This document shows, one piece after another, positions 17,866 through 27,334 of a DNA stretch of 64,000 bases. The translations under genes and the position numbers were made by a program. The notes under the pieces were generated by a model that saw nothing but the letters and a program-made list of their open reading frames with translations, was not told where the DNA came from and did not search any database. Position 1 is the first letter of the stretch; every line of letters begins with the position of its first letter. Source of the DNA: Sulfitobacter sp. 20_GPM-1509m (GTDB lineage Bacteria; Pseudomonadota; Alphaproteobacteria; Rhodobacterales; Rhodobacteraceae); the NCBI RefSeq assembly GCF_000620505.1, contig NZ_JIBC01000004.1:620001-684000 (forward strand). The letters run 5' to 3'.

Positions 17866-18797
17866 GCGCGCTTGGCCTCGATCGCCTCCCAGATCTTGGC
17901 GGCGATGTTGACGCCGTCGAACCGTTCCAGCTCCTGAATGCCGGTCGGTGAGGTCACGTTGATCTCGGTCAGGTAGTCGCCGATCACGTCGATGCCGACA
18001 AAGACCTGCCCCCGCTCTTTCAGCAGGGGACCGATGGCCGCGCAAATTTCCAGATCGCGGTCGGTCAGGCCGATCTTTTCGGGCCGCCCGCCCACGTGCA
18101 TGTTCGACCGGGTCTCGCCCTCGGCCGGCACACGGTTGATCGCACCGACAGCCACGCCGTCGACCAGAATCACCCGCTTGTCGCCCTTGCTGACCGCTGG
18201 CAGGAATTTCTGCACGATCAACGGCTCGCGGCTGAAGCCGGTGAACAGCTCGTGCAGGCTGCTGAGGTTGCGGTCGTTGGCGTCCAACCGGAACACGCCT
18301 GCACCGCCGTTGCCGTAAAGCGGCTTGAGGATGACATCACCATGCTTGGCCTTGAACGCCTTGATGGTGTCCAGATCGCGGGCAATCGTGGTGGGCGGCG
18401 TCAGCTGCGGGAAATCCAGCACCAGCAGCTTTTCGGGGAAATTGCGCACCCAGAACGGGTCGTTCACCACCAAAGTCGTCTCTTTCAGACGGTCGAGCAG
18501 GTGCGTCGACGTGATGTAATGCATGTCAAAGGGCGGGTCCTGCCGCAGCCAGACCACGTCGAACTCAGACAGATCGACCTCGCGCATGTCGCCCAGCTGC
18601 GCATGATCCCCCTGCACGCGCTGGACGGTAAAATCCTGCCCCCGTGCGGTGATGCGCCCCTCTTGATAGGCCAAATGGTCCGGCGTGTAGAAAAACAGCG
18701 AATGGCCCCGCGCCTGTGCCTCTTCGGCGAGACGGAAGCTGCTGTCTGCGTTGATATTCACGTCCCCGATCGGGTCCATCTGAAAGGCGATCTTCAT
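17862..18797 (-). CDS. gshB: Glutathione synthetase
   Basis: A 311-residue ATP-grasp enzyme joining gamma-glutamylcysteine and glycine to glutathione. It begins [20 protein letters not shown], the classic GshB N terminus, and contains [33 protein letters not shown] (ATP-grasp Lys and Gly-rich loop), [18 protein letters not shown] and the metal-ligand end [21 protein letters not shown] at 18797 is chosen over an upstream in-frame start because GAGGTG lies 8 bases before it and the family begins at MKIAF. It is coupled downstream to the alpha/beta hydrolase and follows yraN by about 60 bp. Confidence 0.97.
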   Translation of the reverse strand: MKIAFQMDPIGDVNINADSSFRLAEEAQARGHSLFFYTPDHLAYQEGRITARGQDFTVQRVQGDHAQLGDMREVDLSEFDVVWLRQDPPFDMHYITSTHLLDRLKETTLVVNDPFWVRNFPEKLLVLDFPQLTPPTTIARDLDTIKAFKAKHGDVILKPLYGNGGAGVFRLDANDRNLSSLHELFTGFSREPLIVQKFLPAVSKGDKRVILVDGVAVGAINRVPAEGETRSNMHVGGRPEKIGLTDRDLEICAAIGPLLKERGQVFVGIDVIGDYLTEINVTSPTGIQELERFDGVNIAAKIWEAIEAKRA

Positions 18798-18857
18798 CGC
18801 GGCACCTCGCTTTGCTGAGGCTCCTTGATGGATCAGCAATGGCCAAGGCGCAATGGG

Positions 18858-19313
18858 TCAGTCCAAACCAAACGCGTTTTCTATGATCCGTGTTTCGCCC
18901 TGCCCGTTCACCAGCGCCACGTCAAAGCGTACCTCGGTCAGGCTGCCGCGCGGCATCCGGCCAAGGTATTCTTCGGCAGATGCATAGATGCGTCGCATCT
19001 GGGCAGCCGTCAGGCGGGCGGCGGCACGGTCGAATGTCTTGCTGTGTTTGACCTCGATGAACACCAGCCCGTCGCCGTCCTGCGCGATGAGGTCAATTTC
19101 GCCGCCTTTGCCGCGCCAGCGGTGCTGTACCACGGGAAAACCACGCCGTTCGTAATCGATGGAAATCCGCATCTCGGCAGACGCACCGGCCTGATAGGCC
19201 ATCGCCCCGCGCAAACGGCGCCTGTCCGTTGCAGCGGGCCGCACCGCCGGTGCTGCGACAGCGGCCGCCGTCACAGCAGGTATCGGCGTAAAATCAAAAG
19301 CCAGTTGGTCCAT
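18858..19313 (-). CDS. yraN: YraN family protein (UPF0102, nuclease-like fold)
   Basis: A 151-residue protein whose C-terminal two thirds match UPF0102/YraN: AEMRISIDYERRGFPVVQHR, then the restriction-endonuclease-like core GGEIDLIAQDGDGLVFIEVK with the Asp and E-V-K residues that would bind metal, and SLTEVRFDVALVN. The first 35 residues are an Ala/Pro-rich extension without motif. Its precise role is unsettled in the literature. It lies 8 bp after rsmI on the same strand. In E. coli, yraN sits beside lpoA and rsmI, and that neighbourhood is kept here. Confidence 0.9.
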   Translation of the reverse strand: MDQLAFDFTPIPAVTAAAVAAPAVRPAATDRRRLRGAMAYQAGASAEMRISIDYERRGFPVVQHRWRGKGGEIDLIAQDGDGLVFIEVKHSKTFDRAAARLTAAQMRRIYASAEEYLGRMPRGSLTEVRFDVALVNGQGETRIIENAFGLD

Positions 19314-19321
19314 AGCGATCC

Positions 19322-20191
19322 TCAGGATGCGCCACTGCCCCCCTTGGGCAAGGTCAGCGCCAGTTGGTACACTTTGCGACGGGGCGCGCCGTGTGCAGCC
19401 GATACAGCATCCACCGCATCGCGCATCGACATATGCCCCAACGCTTCAATCAGGTCTGATTCAATATCATCTTCCCTAATTTTCTCTAAACGGCGATCGA
19501 TCAGCACGACAATTTCGCCTTTCACCGATGCATCGGCATAGTGATCGGCCAATTCCGCCAGGGTTCCGCTGCGCACTTCCTCGAATTTCTTGGTCAGTTC
19601 GCGGCACACCGCGGCCTGACGCTCGCCGCCCAGCACGTCGGCCGCATCGGCCAGCATCGCTGCCAGCCGCTTGGGTGATTCGTAAAACACCAGCGTCGCC
19701 TGCACATTGCCCCAGCCTTCGAGCCCGGAACGCCGCGCGGCCTTGGTGTTGTGCAGGAAACCGCCGAACAAAAACGCATCCGTCGGCAATCCGCCGACGG
19801 CCAATGCGGTCACAACGGCGCTGGGTCCGGGCGCGCAATGTACCGGCACGCCAGCGTCGCGCGCCGCGCGGATCAACTCGAACCCCGGATCGGCGATCAG
19901 CGGCATCCCTGCCTCGGAGGCATAGGCCACCGACCCGCCTTCGCCCGCACGGGCCAGCAATTGCGCCACAACCTTGTCTGTACTGTGATCATGCAGCGTA
20001 TGGATGTGCCGTCCGTCCAAGGGCACGCCGTGGATATCCATCAGCCGCCGCAGGCTGCGGGTGTCCTCGGCGGCCAGCACATCGGCCGAGGCCAGCACGT
20101 CCAGCGCGCGCAGCGTGATGTCGCGGGCCGTGCCGATGGGGACGCCGACAAGGTGGATGCCTTGCGGTAACGAAACCTTTTGGAAATTCAA
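19322..20191 (-). CDS. rsmI: 16S rRNA (cytidine1402-2'-O)-methyltransferase
   Basis: A 289-residue tetrapyrrole-methylase-fold enzyme that 2'-O-methylates C1402 of 16S rRNA in the decoding centre. Motifs: HLVGVPIGTARDITLRAL at the N terminus, LAAEDTRSLRRLMDIHG, VAYASEAGMPLIADPGFELI, the SAM-binding CAPGPSAVVTALAVGGLPTD, FYESPKRLAAML and VCRELTKKFEEVRSGTL. All are standard RsmI signatures; the usual TPIGN is GTPIG-like (VPIGTARD) here. It is divergent from the LpoA-like lipoprotein gene across an 88-bp gap and is followed by yraN and gshB. Confidence 0.95.
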   Translation of the reverse strand: MNFQKVSLPQGIHLVGVPIGTARDITLRALDVLASADVLAAEDTRSLRRLMDIHGVPLDGRHIHTLHDHSTDKVVAQLLARAGEGGSVAYASEAGMPLIADPGFELIRAARDAGVPVHCAPGPSAVVTALAVGGLPTDAFLFGGFLHNTKAARRSGLEGWGNVQATLVFYESPKRLAAMLADAADVLGGERQAAVCRELTKKFEEVRSGTLAELADHYADASVKGEIVVLIDRRLEKIREDDIESDLIEALGHMSMRDAVDAVSAAHGAPRRKVYQLALTLPKGGSGAS

Positions 20192-20279
20192 CGCTGGACC
20201 CGCCTTTCGTGACCTCTATGATCTTCGCCAAATCAAGGCGGCTTCTGCGCCGCCCAGACCCGAGGGAGTTCTCTGGACC

Positions 20280-21461
20280 ATGTTCGCGTTTTTACAACCC
20301 GCCCGCAAGGCATTGCGCCTGTTGATACTGTCACTGTTCGCACTGGCGCTGGCCGCCTGTGACGCCGGAATGACCGGGGGCGTCAGCAGAGGTGGCCCTT
20401 CTGTTGACACCTCGAAACCTGTGCCCGTGGCCCTTTTGGTGCCGCGCGGCGGCTCTGCCTCGGACGATCTGCTGGCCAACAGCCTGGAAAACGCCGCGCG
20501 TCTGGCGATGCGCGATCTGAGCGGTGTGGCGATTGACCTGCGGGTCTATGCCACGGCGGGCAATGCGGCCACTGCGGCCAGCGTCGCCACCCAAGCGGTG
20601 AACGACGGGGCCAAGATCATCATCGGTCCGGTTTATGCCGAAGCGGCCAATGCCGCAGGCGTGGCAGCGGCGGGTGCAGGCGTGAACGTGCTGGCGTTCT
20701 CCAACAACACCACGATCGCGGGCGGCAACGTCTTTGTGCTTGGGCCAACCTTTCAGACCACCGCCGACCGTCTGGTCAGCTATGCCGCCAGCCAAGGCAA
20801 ATCGCGTATCGTCGTGGTCAGTGCCCAGGACGTAGCGGGCCAGTTGGGCCGCACCTCGATCCAGAACGCCATTTCCCGCAGCGGTGCGACTTTGGCCGGT
20901 TCCGTGGACTATCCCCTGTCGCAACAGGGCGTGATCGACGCTGTGCCGCGCATCAAATCCACCGTGGACAGCTCGGGCGCCGACGCGGTGTTCATGACCT
21001 CGTCCACTGCTTCGGCCCTGCCGCTGCTGGCACAATTGCTGCCCGAGGCTGGCATTCAGCCCACGGTCACCCAATACATCGGCCTGACCCGTTGGGACAT
21101 TCCGTCGCCCACGTTGTCGCTGCCCGGCCTGCAAGGCGGCTGGTTTGCCCTGCCTGACCCGGCCCGCAGCGCCGCGTTCAGCGCCAAGTATCAGGCCGCT
21201 TACGGCAGCACCCCGCATCCCATCGCGAGCCTTGGGTTTGACGGCATCGCGGCGGTTGGCGCGCTGGTGGCCAAGGGCAACTCGAACGCCCTGACCGGAG
21301 CGGCTCTGACGCAAGGCGCAGGCTTTCAGGGCGCCTCGGGCATTTTCCGCCTGCGCAGCGACGGCACCAACGACCGCGGGCTGGCGATTGCCACCATCCG
21401 CAACAACCAGGTCGTTGTGATCGACGCGGCACCGCAATCCTTTGGCGGCGCCGGATTCTGA
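20280..21461 (+). CDS. LpoA-like penicillin-binding protein activator (lipoprotein, periplasmic-binding fold)
   Basis: A 393-residue protein with a lipoprotein signal peptide ending in the lipobox LALAAC (Cys at about residue 23) and then a type I periplasmic-binding fold (about 40-390): VPVALLVPRGGSASDDLLAN, DGAKIIIGPVYAEAANAAGV, NVFVLGPTFQTTADRLVSYA. Such proteins in alphaproteobacteria are annotated as LpoA-like activators because the C-terminal part of E. coli LpoA has this fold and the gene lies next to rsmI. Direct activation of PBP1A is not shown here. ATG at 20280 follows GAGGGAG at a good distance. glnD starts 6 bp downstream. Confidence 0.85.
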   Translation: MFAFLQPARKALRLLILSLFALALAACDAGMTGGVSRGGPSVDTSKPVPVALLVPRGGSASDDLLANSLENAARLAMRDLSGVAIDLRVYATAGNAATAASVATQAVNDGAKIIIGPVYAEAANAAGVAAAGAGVNVLAFSNNTTIAGGNVFVLGPTFQTTADRLVSYAASQGKSRIVVVSAQDVAGQLGRTSIQNAISRSGATLAGSVDYPLSQQGVIDAVPRIKSTVDSSGADAVFMTSSTASALPLLAQLLPEAGIQPTVTQYIGLTRWDIPSPTLSLPGLQGGWFALPDPARSAAFSAKYQAAYGSTPHPIASLGFDGIAAVGALVAKGNSNALTGAALTQGAGFQGASGIFRLRSDGTNDRGLAIATIRNNQVVVIDAAPQSFGGAGF

Positions 21462-21467
21462 TAAAAC

Positions 21468-24239
21468 ATGCAAGACACACACCAGCTTGCACCTCTGGCG
21501 GTCGACACGATCTGTCCGCCAGAGGAGATTTTTGATGCGGCTGCCTTTGCACAGGCGCTGATCAGGGCGCAGCAAGACGATGCCGCGCCGATGGATGTCC
21601 GCAACACCATTGTCGGCTGGCTGCAACAGGCCCAGAAACAAGGCCGCGCCGCCATTGCCGAAGCCTTTGCCAAGCGCCCTTTTGCCGCACGGGAAACGAC
21701 GGCAGCCTATACCTATCTAACCGACCAGCTGGTGCAGGCGACCATGACGCTGGCCACCGAAGTCATCCACCCCAATGTCTCGCCCACCGCGGGCGAACGG
21801 CTGTCGCTGATCGCGGTCGGTGGATATGGCCGGGGCGAGATGGCACCGTTTTCCGATGTCGACCTGCTGTTTCTGACGCCCTACAAGATCACCGCCTGGG
21901 CCGAGAACGTGATCGAAACCATGCTGTATATGCTGTGGGATCTGCGGCTGAAGGTTGGCCATTCATCCCGCACGGTCAAGGATTGCATCCGGCTGGGCCG
22001 CGAGGATTTCACCATCCGCACCGCCATGCTGGAACACCGGTTTATCGGCGGCGATTACGCGCTGGCCGAAATGCTGGACAAGCGTCTGTGGGACGAGCTG
22101 TTTTCCGGCACCGCCCGCGACTTTGTCGAGGCCAAGCTGCACGAGCGCGACGAGCGTCACAAACGGCAGGGTCAACGCTATGTGGTCGAGCCGAACGTGA
22201 AGGAAGGCAAGGGTGGCCTGCGCGACCTGCAATCGCTGTTCTGGATCGCGAAATACATTCACGGCGTTCAGGACACCGCCGATCTGGTGCAACTGGGTGT
22301 CTTTACCGAAGACGAATTTGCCAGCTTTGCCGCCGCGGAAAGTTTTCTGTGGGCCGTGCGCTGCCATCTGCATTTGCTGACGGGGCGGCCGACGGAGCAG
22401 CTGACCTTTGACATGCAGGTCCAGGTGGCCGAGGCCATGGGCTATGAGGACAAGGCGGGCCGCCGCGCGGTCGAAGTGTTCATGCAGGCCTATTTCCTGC
22501 ATGCCACCGAAGTGGGCGATCTGACGCGCATCTTCCTGACCGGGCTTGAAGCGGATCACCTGAAGGCCGAGCCGCTTTTGGAGCGTCTGCTGGGCCGCCG
22601 TCGCAAGATCAAATCCGGCTACGAGGTGATCCACAACCGCATCGCCATCATCGACGATGCCGCGTTCCTGGCCGATCCGCTGAACATCCTGCGTCTGTTC
22701 GAAGAGGCCCTGCGCACCGGCATGCTGATCCACCCGGATGCCATGCGTCTGGTCAAATCGAACCTGAAGCTGATCGACGACACGGTGCGCAACACGCCCG
22801 AAGCGCAGCGCATTTTCATGGATCTGTTGCTGAAACACGGCAACCCCGAACGGGCGCTACGGCGGATGAACGAGCTGGGTGTTCTGGGCGCCATCATCCC
22901 CGAATTCAAACCGATCGTGGCGATGATGCAGTTCAACATGTATCACTCCTACACCGTCGACGAGCATATCATCCAGACGATCATGAGCCTGAGCGAGATC
23001 GAGAATGGTGACCTTGTCGAAGACCTGCCCGTCGCGACCTCGATCCTGAAATCCGGGGTGAACCGGCGGGTGCTCTATGCAGCGTTGCTGCTGCATGACA
23101 TCGGCAAGGGCCGCGAAGAGGACCATTCCATCCTGGGGGCACAGATCGCCCGCAAGGTCGGCCCCCGCCTGGGGCTGAAACCCGACGAGGTGGATACGGT
23201 GGAATGGCTGGTGCGCTATCACCTGCTGATGTCCGACATGGCGCAGAAACGCGACATCGCCGACCCGCGCACCGTGCGCGACTTTGCCAAGGCGGTGCGC
23301 ACCGTCGAACGGCTGGACCTGTTGTGTGTGCTGACGGTCTGCGACATTCGCGGGGTTGGGCCGAACACGTGGAACAACTGGAAGGCCGTGCTGATCCGCG
23401 CACTGTACCGCCAGACCCGCACAGCGCTGGAAGACGGCATGGAGGCGCTGAACCGCGAGAACCGGGGCGCCGAGGCCAAGAAGGCCCTGCGCGCTGCCCT
23501 CGTGGACTGGCCGCGCAAGGATTTGCAGACCGAGACAAGCCGCCATTACGACCCCTACTGGCAAGGTTTGCACCAGACCGCCCATGTGGTCTTTGCCAAC
23601 CTGCTGCGCGGAATTGGCGATGACGAAATTCGGATCGACCTGCACCCCGACGAAGACCGCGACGCCACGCGCGTCTGTTTCGTGATGCAGGACCATCCGG
23701 GCATATTTGCGCGGCTGGCCGGTGCTCTGGCGCTGGTCGGGGCCAACGTGGTGGATGCCCGCAGCTATACCACCAAGGACGGCTATGTGACCGATGCTTT
23801 CTGGATTCAGGATGCCGACGACACGCCCTATGACGCCAGCCGCCTGCCCCGCCTGCGCAAGATGATCGAACGCACACTGCACGGTGAGGTTGTCACCCGC
23901 GAGGCCATGGTGGACCGCGACAAGGTCAAGAAGCGCGAGAAAGTGTTCCGCGTCCCGACGCATATCACCTTCGACAACGACGGCTCCGATATTTACACGA
24001 TCATCGAGGTCGACACCCGCGACCGCCCCGGCCTGCTGCACGATCTGGCACGCACGCTGGCGTCATCCAATGTCTATGTCGCCAACGCGGTCATCGCGAC
24101 CTATGGCGAGCAATGTGTCGATACCTTCTATGTGAAGGATATGTTCGGGTTGAAATACTACACGCCCAGCAAACAAAGGACGCTGGAAAAGCGGCTGCGC
24201 GCCGCCATCGTCGAAGGCGCGCAACGGGCCGAGCAGTGA
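21468..24239 (+). CDS. glnD: [Protein-PII] uridylyltransferase/uridylyl-removing enzyme
   Basis: A 923-residue GlnD, the nitrogen sensor that uridylylates PII proteins when glutamine is low and reverses this when it is high. Domains in order: nucleotidyltransferase with GGYGRGEMAPFSDVDLLFL (from G118), the GlnD-specific helical region including VVEPNVKEGKGGLRDLQSL, an HD hydrolase domain with H543-D544 in LLLHDIGKGREEDHS, and two C-terminal ACT domains (about 740 onward and about 845 onward, QDHPGIFARLAG and DTRDRPGLLHDLA) that bind glutamine. All catalytic motifs are intact. It begins 6 bp after the LpoA-like gene, so they may be cotranscribed. The convergent amidohydrolase starts 40 bp downstream. 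Confidence 0.97.
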   Translation: MQDTHQLAPLAVDTICPPEEIFDAAAFAQALIRAQQDDAAPMDVRNTIVGWLQQAQKQGRAAIAEAFAKRPFAARETTAAYTYLTDQLVQATMTLATEVIHPNVSPTAGERLSLIAVGGYGRGEMAPFSDVDLLFLTPYKITAWAENVIETMLYMLWDLRLKVGHSSRTVKDCIRLGREDFTIRTAMLEHRFIGGDYALAEMLDKRLWDELFSGTARDFVEAKLHERDERHKRQGQRYVVEPNVKEGKGGLRDLQSLFWIAKYIHGVQDTADLVQLGVFTEDEFASFAAAESFLWAVRCHLHLLTGRPTEQLTFDMQVQVAEAMGYEDKAGRRAVEVFMQAYFLHATEVGDLTRIFLTGLEADHLKAEPLLERLLGRRRKIKSGYEVIHNRIAIIDDAAFLADPLNILRLFEEALRTGMLIHPDAMRLVKSNLKLIDDTVRNTPEAQRIFMDLLLKHGNPERALRRMNELGVLGAIIPEFKPIVAMMQFNMYHSYTVDEHIIQTIMSLSEIENGDLVEDLPVATSILKSGVNRRVLYAALLLHDIGKGREEDHSILGAQIARKVGPRLGLKPDEVDTVEWLVRYHLLMSDMAQKRDIADPRTVRDFAKAVRTVERLDLLCVLTVCDIRGVGPNTWNNWKAVLIRALYRQTRTALEDGMEALNRENRGAEAKKALRAALVDWPRKDLQTETSRHYDPYWQGLHQTAHVVFANLLRGIGDDEIRIDLHPDEDRDATRVCFVMQDHPGIFARLAGALALVGANVVDARSYTTKDGYVTDAFWIQDADDTPYDASRLPRLRKMIERTLHGEVVTREAMVDRDKVKKREKVFRVPTHITFDNDGSDIYTIIEVDTRDRPGLLHDLARTLASSNVYVANAVIATYGEQCVDTFYVKDMFGLKYYTPSKQRTLEKRLRAAIVEGAQRAEQ

Positions 24240-24278
24240 TACAGGCCTCTTGGCCACTATGACAGGATGCGGGCGGCG

Positions 24279-25448
24279 TCACGCGGCCCGCAGCACATCC
24301 TGTACCAGATGCACCCAGACATCGGCCCCCGGGACCAGCCCCGCGTCGTTGAAATCATAATCGGACGCATGCAGGGGGCGGGCGCCGGCACCCTCGGTGC
24401 CATTGCCCATCAGCAAAAAGCATCCCGGACGCGCCATCGCCATATGGGCGAAATCCTCGGAGAACAGCTTGGGGAAGCAGGTGGCATCGACATTCGCGGC
24501 ACCCAGCGCCGCGGTGGCGGCACGGGCTATGGCCTCGACCGCTTCGGCGTCGTTGATCGTGGGCGCAAAGATTGTCTCGTAGAGTACCTCGCCCATCACG
24601 TCATGGGCGGCGCATGTGCCTGCCACCAACTCGCGCATCCGCGCCTCGATTGTCGTGTTCGTTTCGGGCGACAGCGCCCGCGCGTCGCCTTTCAGGATCG
24701 CACTTCCGGGCAACACATTGCGCCCACCGTCCGCGATGAATTCGGTGACTGAAACCACGCCATTCTGCGCCGGGTCCAGCTTGCGCGATACGATGGTTTG
24801 CAGCGCGCCCACGACCTGCGCGCCCACAACGATGGCGTCTACACCCAGGTGAGGCAGCGCCGCGTGGCCGCCACGTGCCCGAATACCGATCTCGAACAGT
24901 GCCTCGGAGGCCGTCATCGGCCCCGCACGCGTTTCCATCTGCCCCACGGCCAATCCCGGCATGTTGTGAATGGCAAAGATCTGATCCACTGCGAACCGCT
25001 CGAACAGCCCGTCCGCAATCATGGCCTGCGCACCCTCGCCGTGTTCCTCGGCGGGTTGGAAAATGAACACCACCCGCCCGTTGAACTGCCCATGCGCCGC
25101 CAGATGTTTCGCCGCGCCCAGCAGCATGGCCATATGCCCGTCGTGGCCACATGCGTGCATCACGCCGCCGGTCACGCTGGCATGGGCCGCGCCCGAGGTC
25201 TCGCGGATGGGCAAGGCATCCATGTCCGCCCGCAGCCCCACCGCCCGCGTGCCATTGCCCCGCTGCAACACGCCGACCACGCCGGTCTGGCCAATGCCGC
25301 GATGCACCTCCAGCCCAAAGCTTTCCAGCAGGTCGGCTACGCGCGCGGCGGTGCGTGTCTCGGCAAAGCCCAGCTCGGGGTGGGCGTGGAAATCATGCCG
25401 CCATGCGGTCATCTCTGCAGACAGGTGGGCGGTGTCAGCTTCGGGCAT
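24279..25448 (-). CDS. M20 family amidohydrolase (hippurate hydrolase-like)
   Basis: A 389-residue M20D amidohydrolase. Metal-binding motifs are MHACGHDGHMAMLLGAA and FQPAEEHGEGAQAMIADGL; the dimerisation domain lies at about 185-295, and the last metal His is in EDFAHMAMARPG. Family members hydrolyse N-acyl amino acids such as hippurate, N-acetyl amino acids or indole-acetyl conjugates. The sequence does not fix the substrate. It lies alone, convergent with glnD and divergent from murJ. Confidence 0.9.
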   Translation of the reverse strand: MPEADTAHLSAEMTAWRHDFHAHPELGFAETRTAARVADLLESFGLEVHRGIGQTGVVGVLQRGNGTRAVGLRADMDALPIRETSGAAHASVTGGVMHACGHDGHMAMLLGAAKHLAAHGQFNGRVVFIFQPAEEHGEGAQAMIADGLFERFAVDQIFAIHNMPGLAVGQMETRAGPMTASEALFEIGIRARGGHAALPHLGVDAIVVGAQVVGALQTIVSRKLDPAQNGVVSVTEFIADGGRNVLPGSAILKGDARALSPETNTTIEARMRELVAGTCAAHDVMGEVLYETIFAPTINDAEAVEAIARAATAALGAANVDATCFPKLFSEDFAHMAMARPGCFLLMGNGTEGAGARPLHASDYDFNDAGLVPGADVWVHLVQDVLRAA

Positions 25449-25721
25449 AAAGCGTCCTTTGCGATGCGTTCCGATCTATCAAAACGATCTTCCAGACAAA
25501 CTCAAGTTTTGCGCCTGTTGCGTCCCGCCAGGGGCAACAATGACATCAACAAACCACATTTATGCACATCCGGGCCAGTCCGGCAGGAAACTGCGCAAAA
25601 ACTGCCGCAGTGTCGTGCCCCATCTGCACGGCGCGCGGTCATCACGGCAACAGCCCCTTGTCACGCCCCCGCCTGACCCGCTAGGCCCTGATCCAGACCT
25701 GCATCCCGAAAGGCCCGCCCT
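25449..25721. other. Intergenic region between the amidohydrolase and murJ
   Basis: This 273-bp divergent gap is the longest without a recognised gene. It must hold promoters for both neighbours, but I see no clear -35/-10 pair. The only reading frame of note is a possible 61-codon ORF (25540-25725) listed separately. Confidence 0.5.
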
Positions 25722-25725
25722 GTGA
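25540..25725 (+). CDS. Possible small ORF preceding and overlapping murJ
   Basis: An ATG at 25540, six bases after AGGGGC, opens a 61-codon frame. It ends in TGA at 25723-25725, overlapping the GTG start of murJ as GTGA. The product would be basic at the N terminus and Pro-rich at the C terminus, with no recognised domain. The coupling-type overlap is the main support. Against it, the frame is short, the composition is what a GC-rich random frame would give, and murJ may have its own ribosome site (AAAGG). It could be a leader peptide or chance. Confidence 0.2.
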   Translation: MTSTNHIYAHPGQSGRKLRKNCRSVVPHLHGARSSRQQPLVTPPPDPLGPDPDLHPERPAL

Positions 25726-27260
25726 AACCCATCCGCCTTATGTCCGGCTTTCTGACTGTCGGAATGTGGACGCTCCTGTCGCGCGTCCTTGGCTTTGTGC
25801 GCGAGATCCTGATCCTGTCGCTGATCGGACCCGGCCCGCTGATGGATGCCTTTGTCGCGGCGTTCCGGTTGCCCAACATGTTCCGCCGTTTCTTTGCCGA
25901 GGGTGCCTTCAACGCGGCCTTTGTTCCGATGTTCTCGGCCCGGCTTGAAGGCGAGGACAATCCGCGCGGCTTTGCCAATGATGCGCTCAACGGGCTGATG
26001 TTCGTCACCTTGCTGCTGACGGCGCTGGGGCTGGTGTTCATGCCTGCGCTGGTCTGGGCCACGGCGGGCGGGTTCGACGCACAGCGGTTCGATCTGACCG
26101 TGGGCTTTGGGCGGATCACCTTTCCCTATATTTTCTTCATGTCGCTGTCGGCGCTGTTCTCCGGCATATTGAACGCCACCGGGCGCTTTGCGGCGGCAGC
26201 AGCGGCCCCTGTGCTGCTGAACATCTTCGTGATTATCGCCATGCTGATCGCCAGCAAGGTCGGCGGCGAAGCCGTGATCTGGCTGGTTTACACCATTCCG
26301 CTGGCCGGCATTGCCCAACTGGCCCTGACATGGACCGCCGCATCGCGCGCGGGCTTTTCGCTGAGACCCGGGTTGCCACGCTGGACGCCCGAGATGCGCA
26401 AGATGGTGATCGTTGCGGTGCCTGCGGCACTGGCCACCGGCGTGATGCAGATCAACCTTGTGGTGGGTCAGGTCGTCGCCTCGCAGTTCGACAAGGCCGT
26501 AAGCTGGCTGTTCGCCGCGGATCGGCTGTACCAGCTGCCGCTGGGCGTGGTCGGCATTGCAGTGGGCATCGTGCTGCTGCCGGACCTGTCGCGCCGGCTC
26601 AAGGCAGGCGACGACGCGGGTGCGCGCAACGCGCTGAGCCGTGCCGCCGAGATATCGCTGGCGCTGACCATCCCGTCGGCCGTGGCGCTGATGGTGATCC
26701 CGCTGCCGCTGACCTCGGTGCTGTTCGAACGCGGGGCAACCGGGCCGGACGATGTGGCGGCGATCGCCGTGGCCGTGGCCATCTACGGTCTGGGACTGCC
26801 CGCCTTCGTGATCCAGAAGTTCCTGCAACCGCTCTATTTTGCCCGGTCCGACACCCGCAGCCCGTTCCGCTATGCGCTGTGGACGATGGGCGTGAACGCG
26901 GTGCTGGCCGTCGGCCTTGCCCCGGTGATCGGCTGGCTTGCCCCCGCCATCGCCACCACGGTGGCCGGTTGGGCCATGGTCCTGATGCTGCGCCATGGCA
27001 CCCGCCCGATGGGCGAGGTTGCCCGATTTGACGACCGCTTTCGCAAACGCATCTGGCGTATCATTCTGGCCTCTGTCGTGATGGGCGCGTGCCTGTGGGC
27101 GATGGCGCTGGCGTTGGCGGGCCCACTGGACACCCCAGGGCTGCGGTATATCGCCTTGCTGATCCTGATCCTTGCCGCAGCCGTCAGCTACTTTGGCACA
27201 GGCCACCTGATCGGAGCGTTCAAGCTTTCGGACTTCAAGCGCGCGGCCAAGCGCAAATAG
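25722..27260 (+). CDS. murJ: Lipid II flippase MurJ
   Basis: A 512-residue polytopic membrane protein (about 14 segments) of the MVF/MOP superfamily that moves lipid II across the inner membrane for peptidoglycan synthesis. The N terminus SGFLTVGMWTLLSRVLGFVRE is typical, with the conserved Arg of the first helix. Other hallmarks are AFRLPNMFRRFFAEGAFNAAF and the later GVVGIAVGIVLLPDLSRRL. The GTG at 25722 is chosen because it adds the MKPIRL segment usual in relatives; an ATG at 25740 is possible. It ends 75 bp before the convergent rhomboid-like gene, with a GC-rich hairpin in the gap. Confidence 0.96.
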   Translation: MKPIRLMSGFLTVGMWTLLSRVLGFVREILILSLIGPGPLMDAFVAAFRLPNMFRRFFAEGAFNAAFVPMFSARLEGEDNPRGFANDALNGLMFVTLLLTALGLVFMPALVWATAGGFDAQRFDLTVGFGRITFPYIFFMSLSALFSGILNATGRFAAAAAAPVLLNIFVIIAMLIASKVGGEAVIWLVYTIPLAGIAQLALTWTAASRAGFSLRPGLPRWTPEMRKMVIVAVPAALATGVMQINLVVGQVVASQFDKAVSWLFAADRLYQLPLGVVGIAVGIVLLPDLSRRLKAGDDAGARNALSRAAEISLALTIPSAVALMVIPLPLTSVLFERGATGPDDVAAIAVAVAIYGLGLPAFVIQKFLQPLYFARSDTRSPFRYALWTMGVNAVLAVGLAPVIGWLAPAIATTVAGWAMVLMLRHGTRPMGEVARFDDRFRKRIWRIILASVVMGACLWAMALALAGPLDTPGLRYIALLILILAAAVSYFGTGHLIGAFKLSDFKRAAKRK

Positions 27261-27310
27261 GTGACTGCTTCATCTTGCCGGGCAAACTCCGGGGGAGCGC
27301 CGCGAGGCGC

Positions 27311-27325
27311 GGGGGCAGCGCCCCC
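27311..27325. terminator. GC hairpin between convergent murJ and rhomboid-like genes
   Basis: GGGGGC/GCCCCC with a 3-base loop sits 51 bp past murJ and 10 bp past the end of the minus-strand gene. This kind of GGGGGCAGCGCCCCC element is frequent between convergent genes in Rhodobacterales. Being symmetrical, it could serve both transcripts. There is no U tract. Confidence 0.45.
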
Positions 27326-27334
27326 GAAGCCGCC

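Noticed and set aside
17866-18045. N-terminal extension of the alpha/beta hydrolase
   Set aside because: It overlaps gshB in another frame; the GTG at 17865 overlapping the gshB stop is the better start.
25560-27206. A 548-codon frame antisense to murJ
   Set aside because: Composition is dominated by Gln, Arg, His and Gly with no motif; murJ on the other strand is fully supported.
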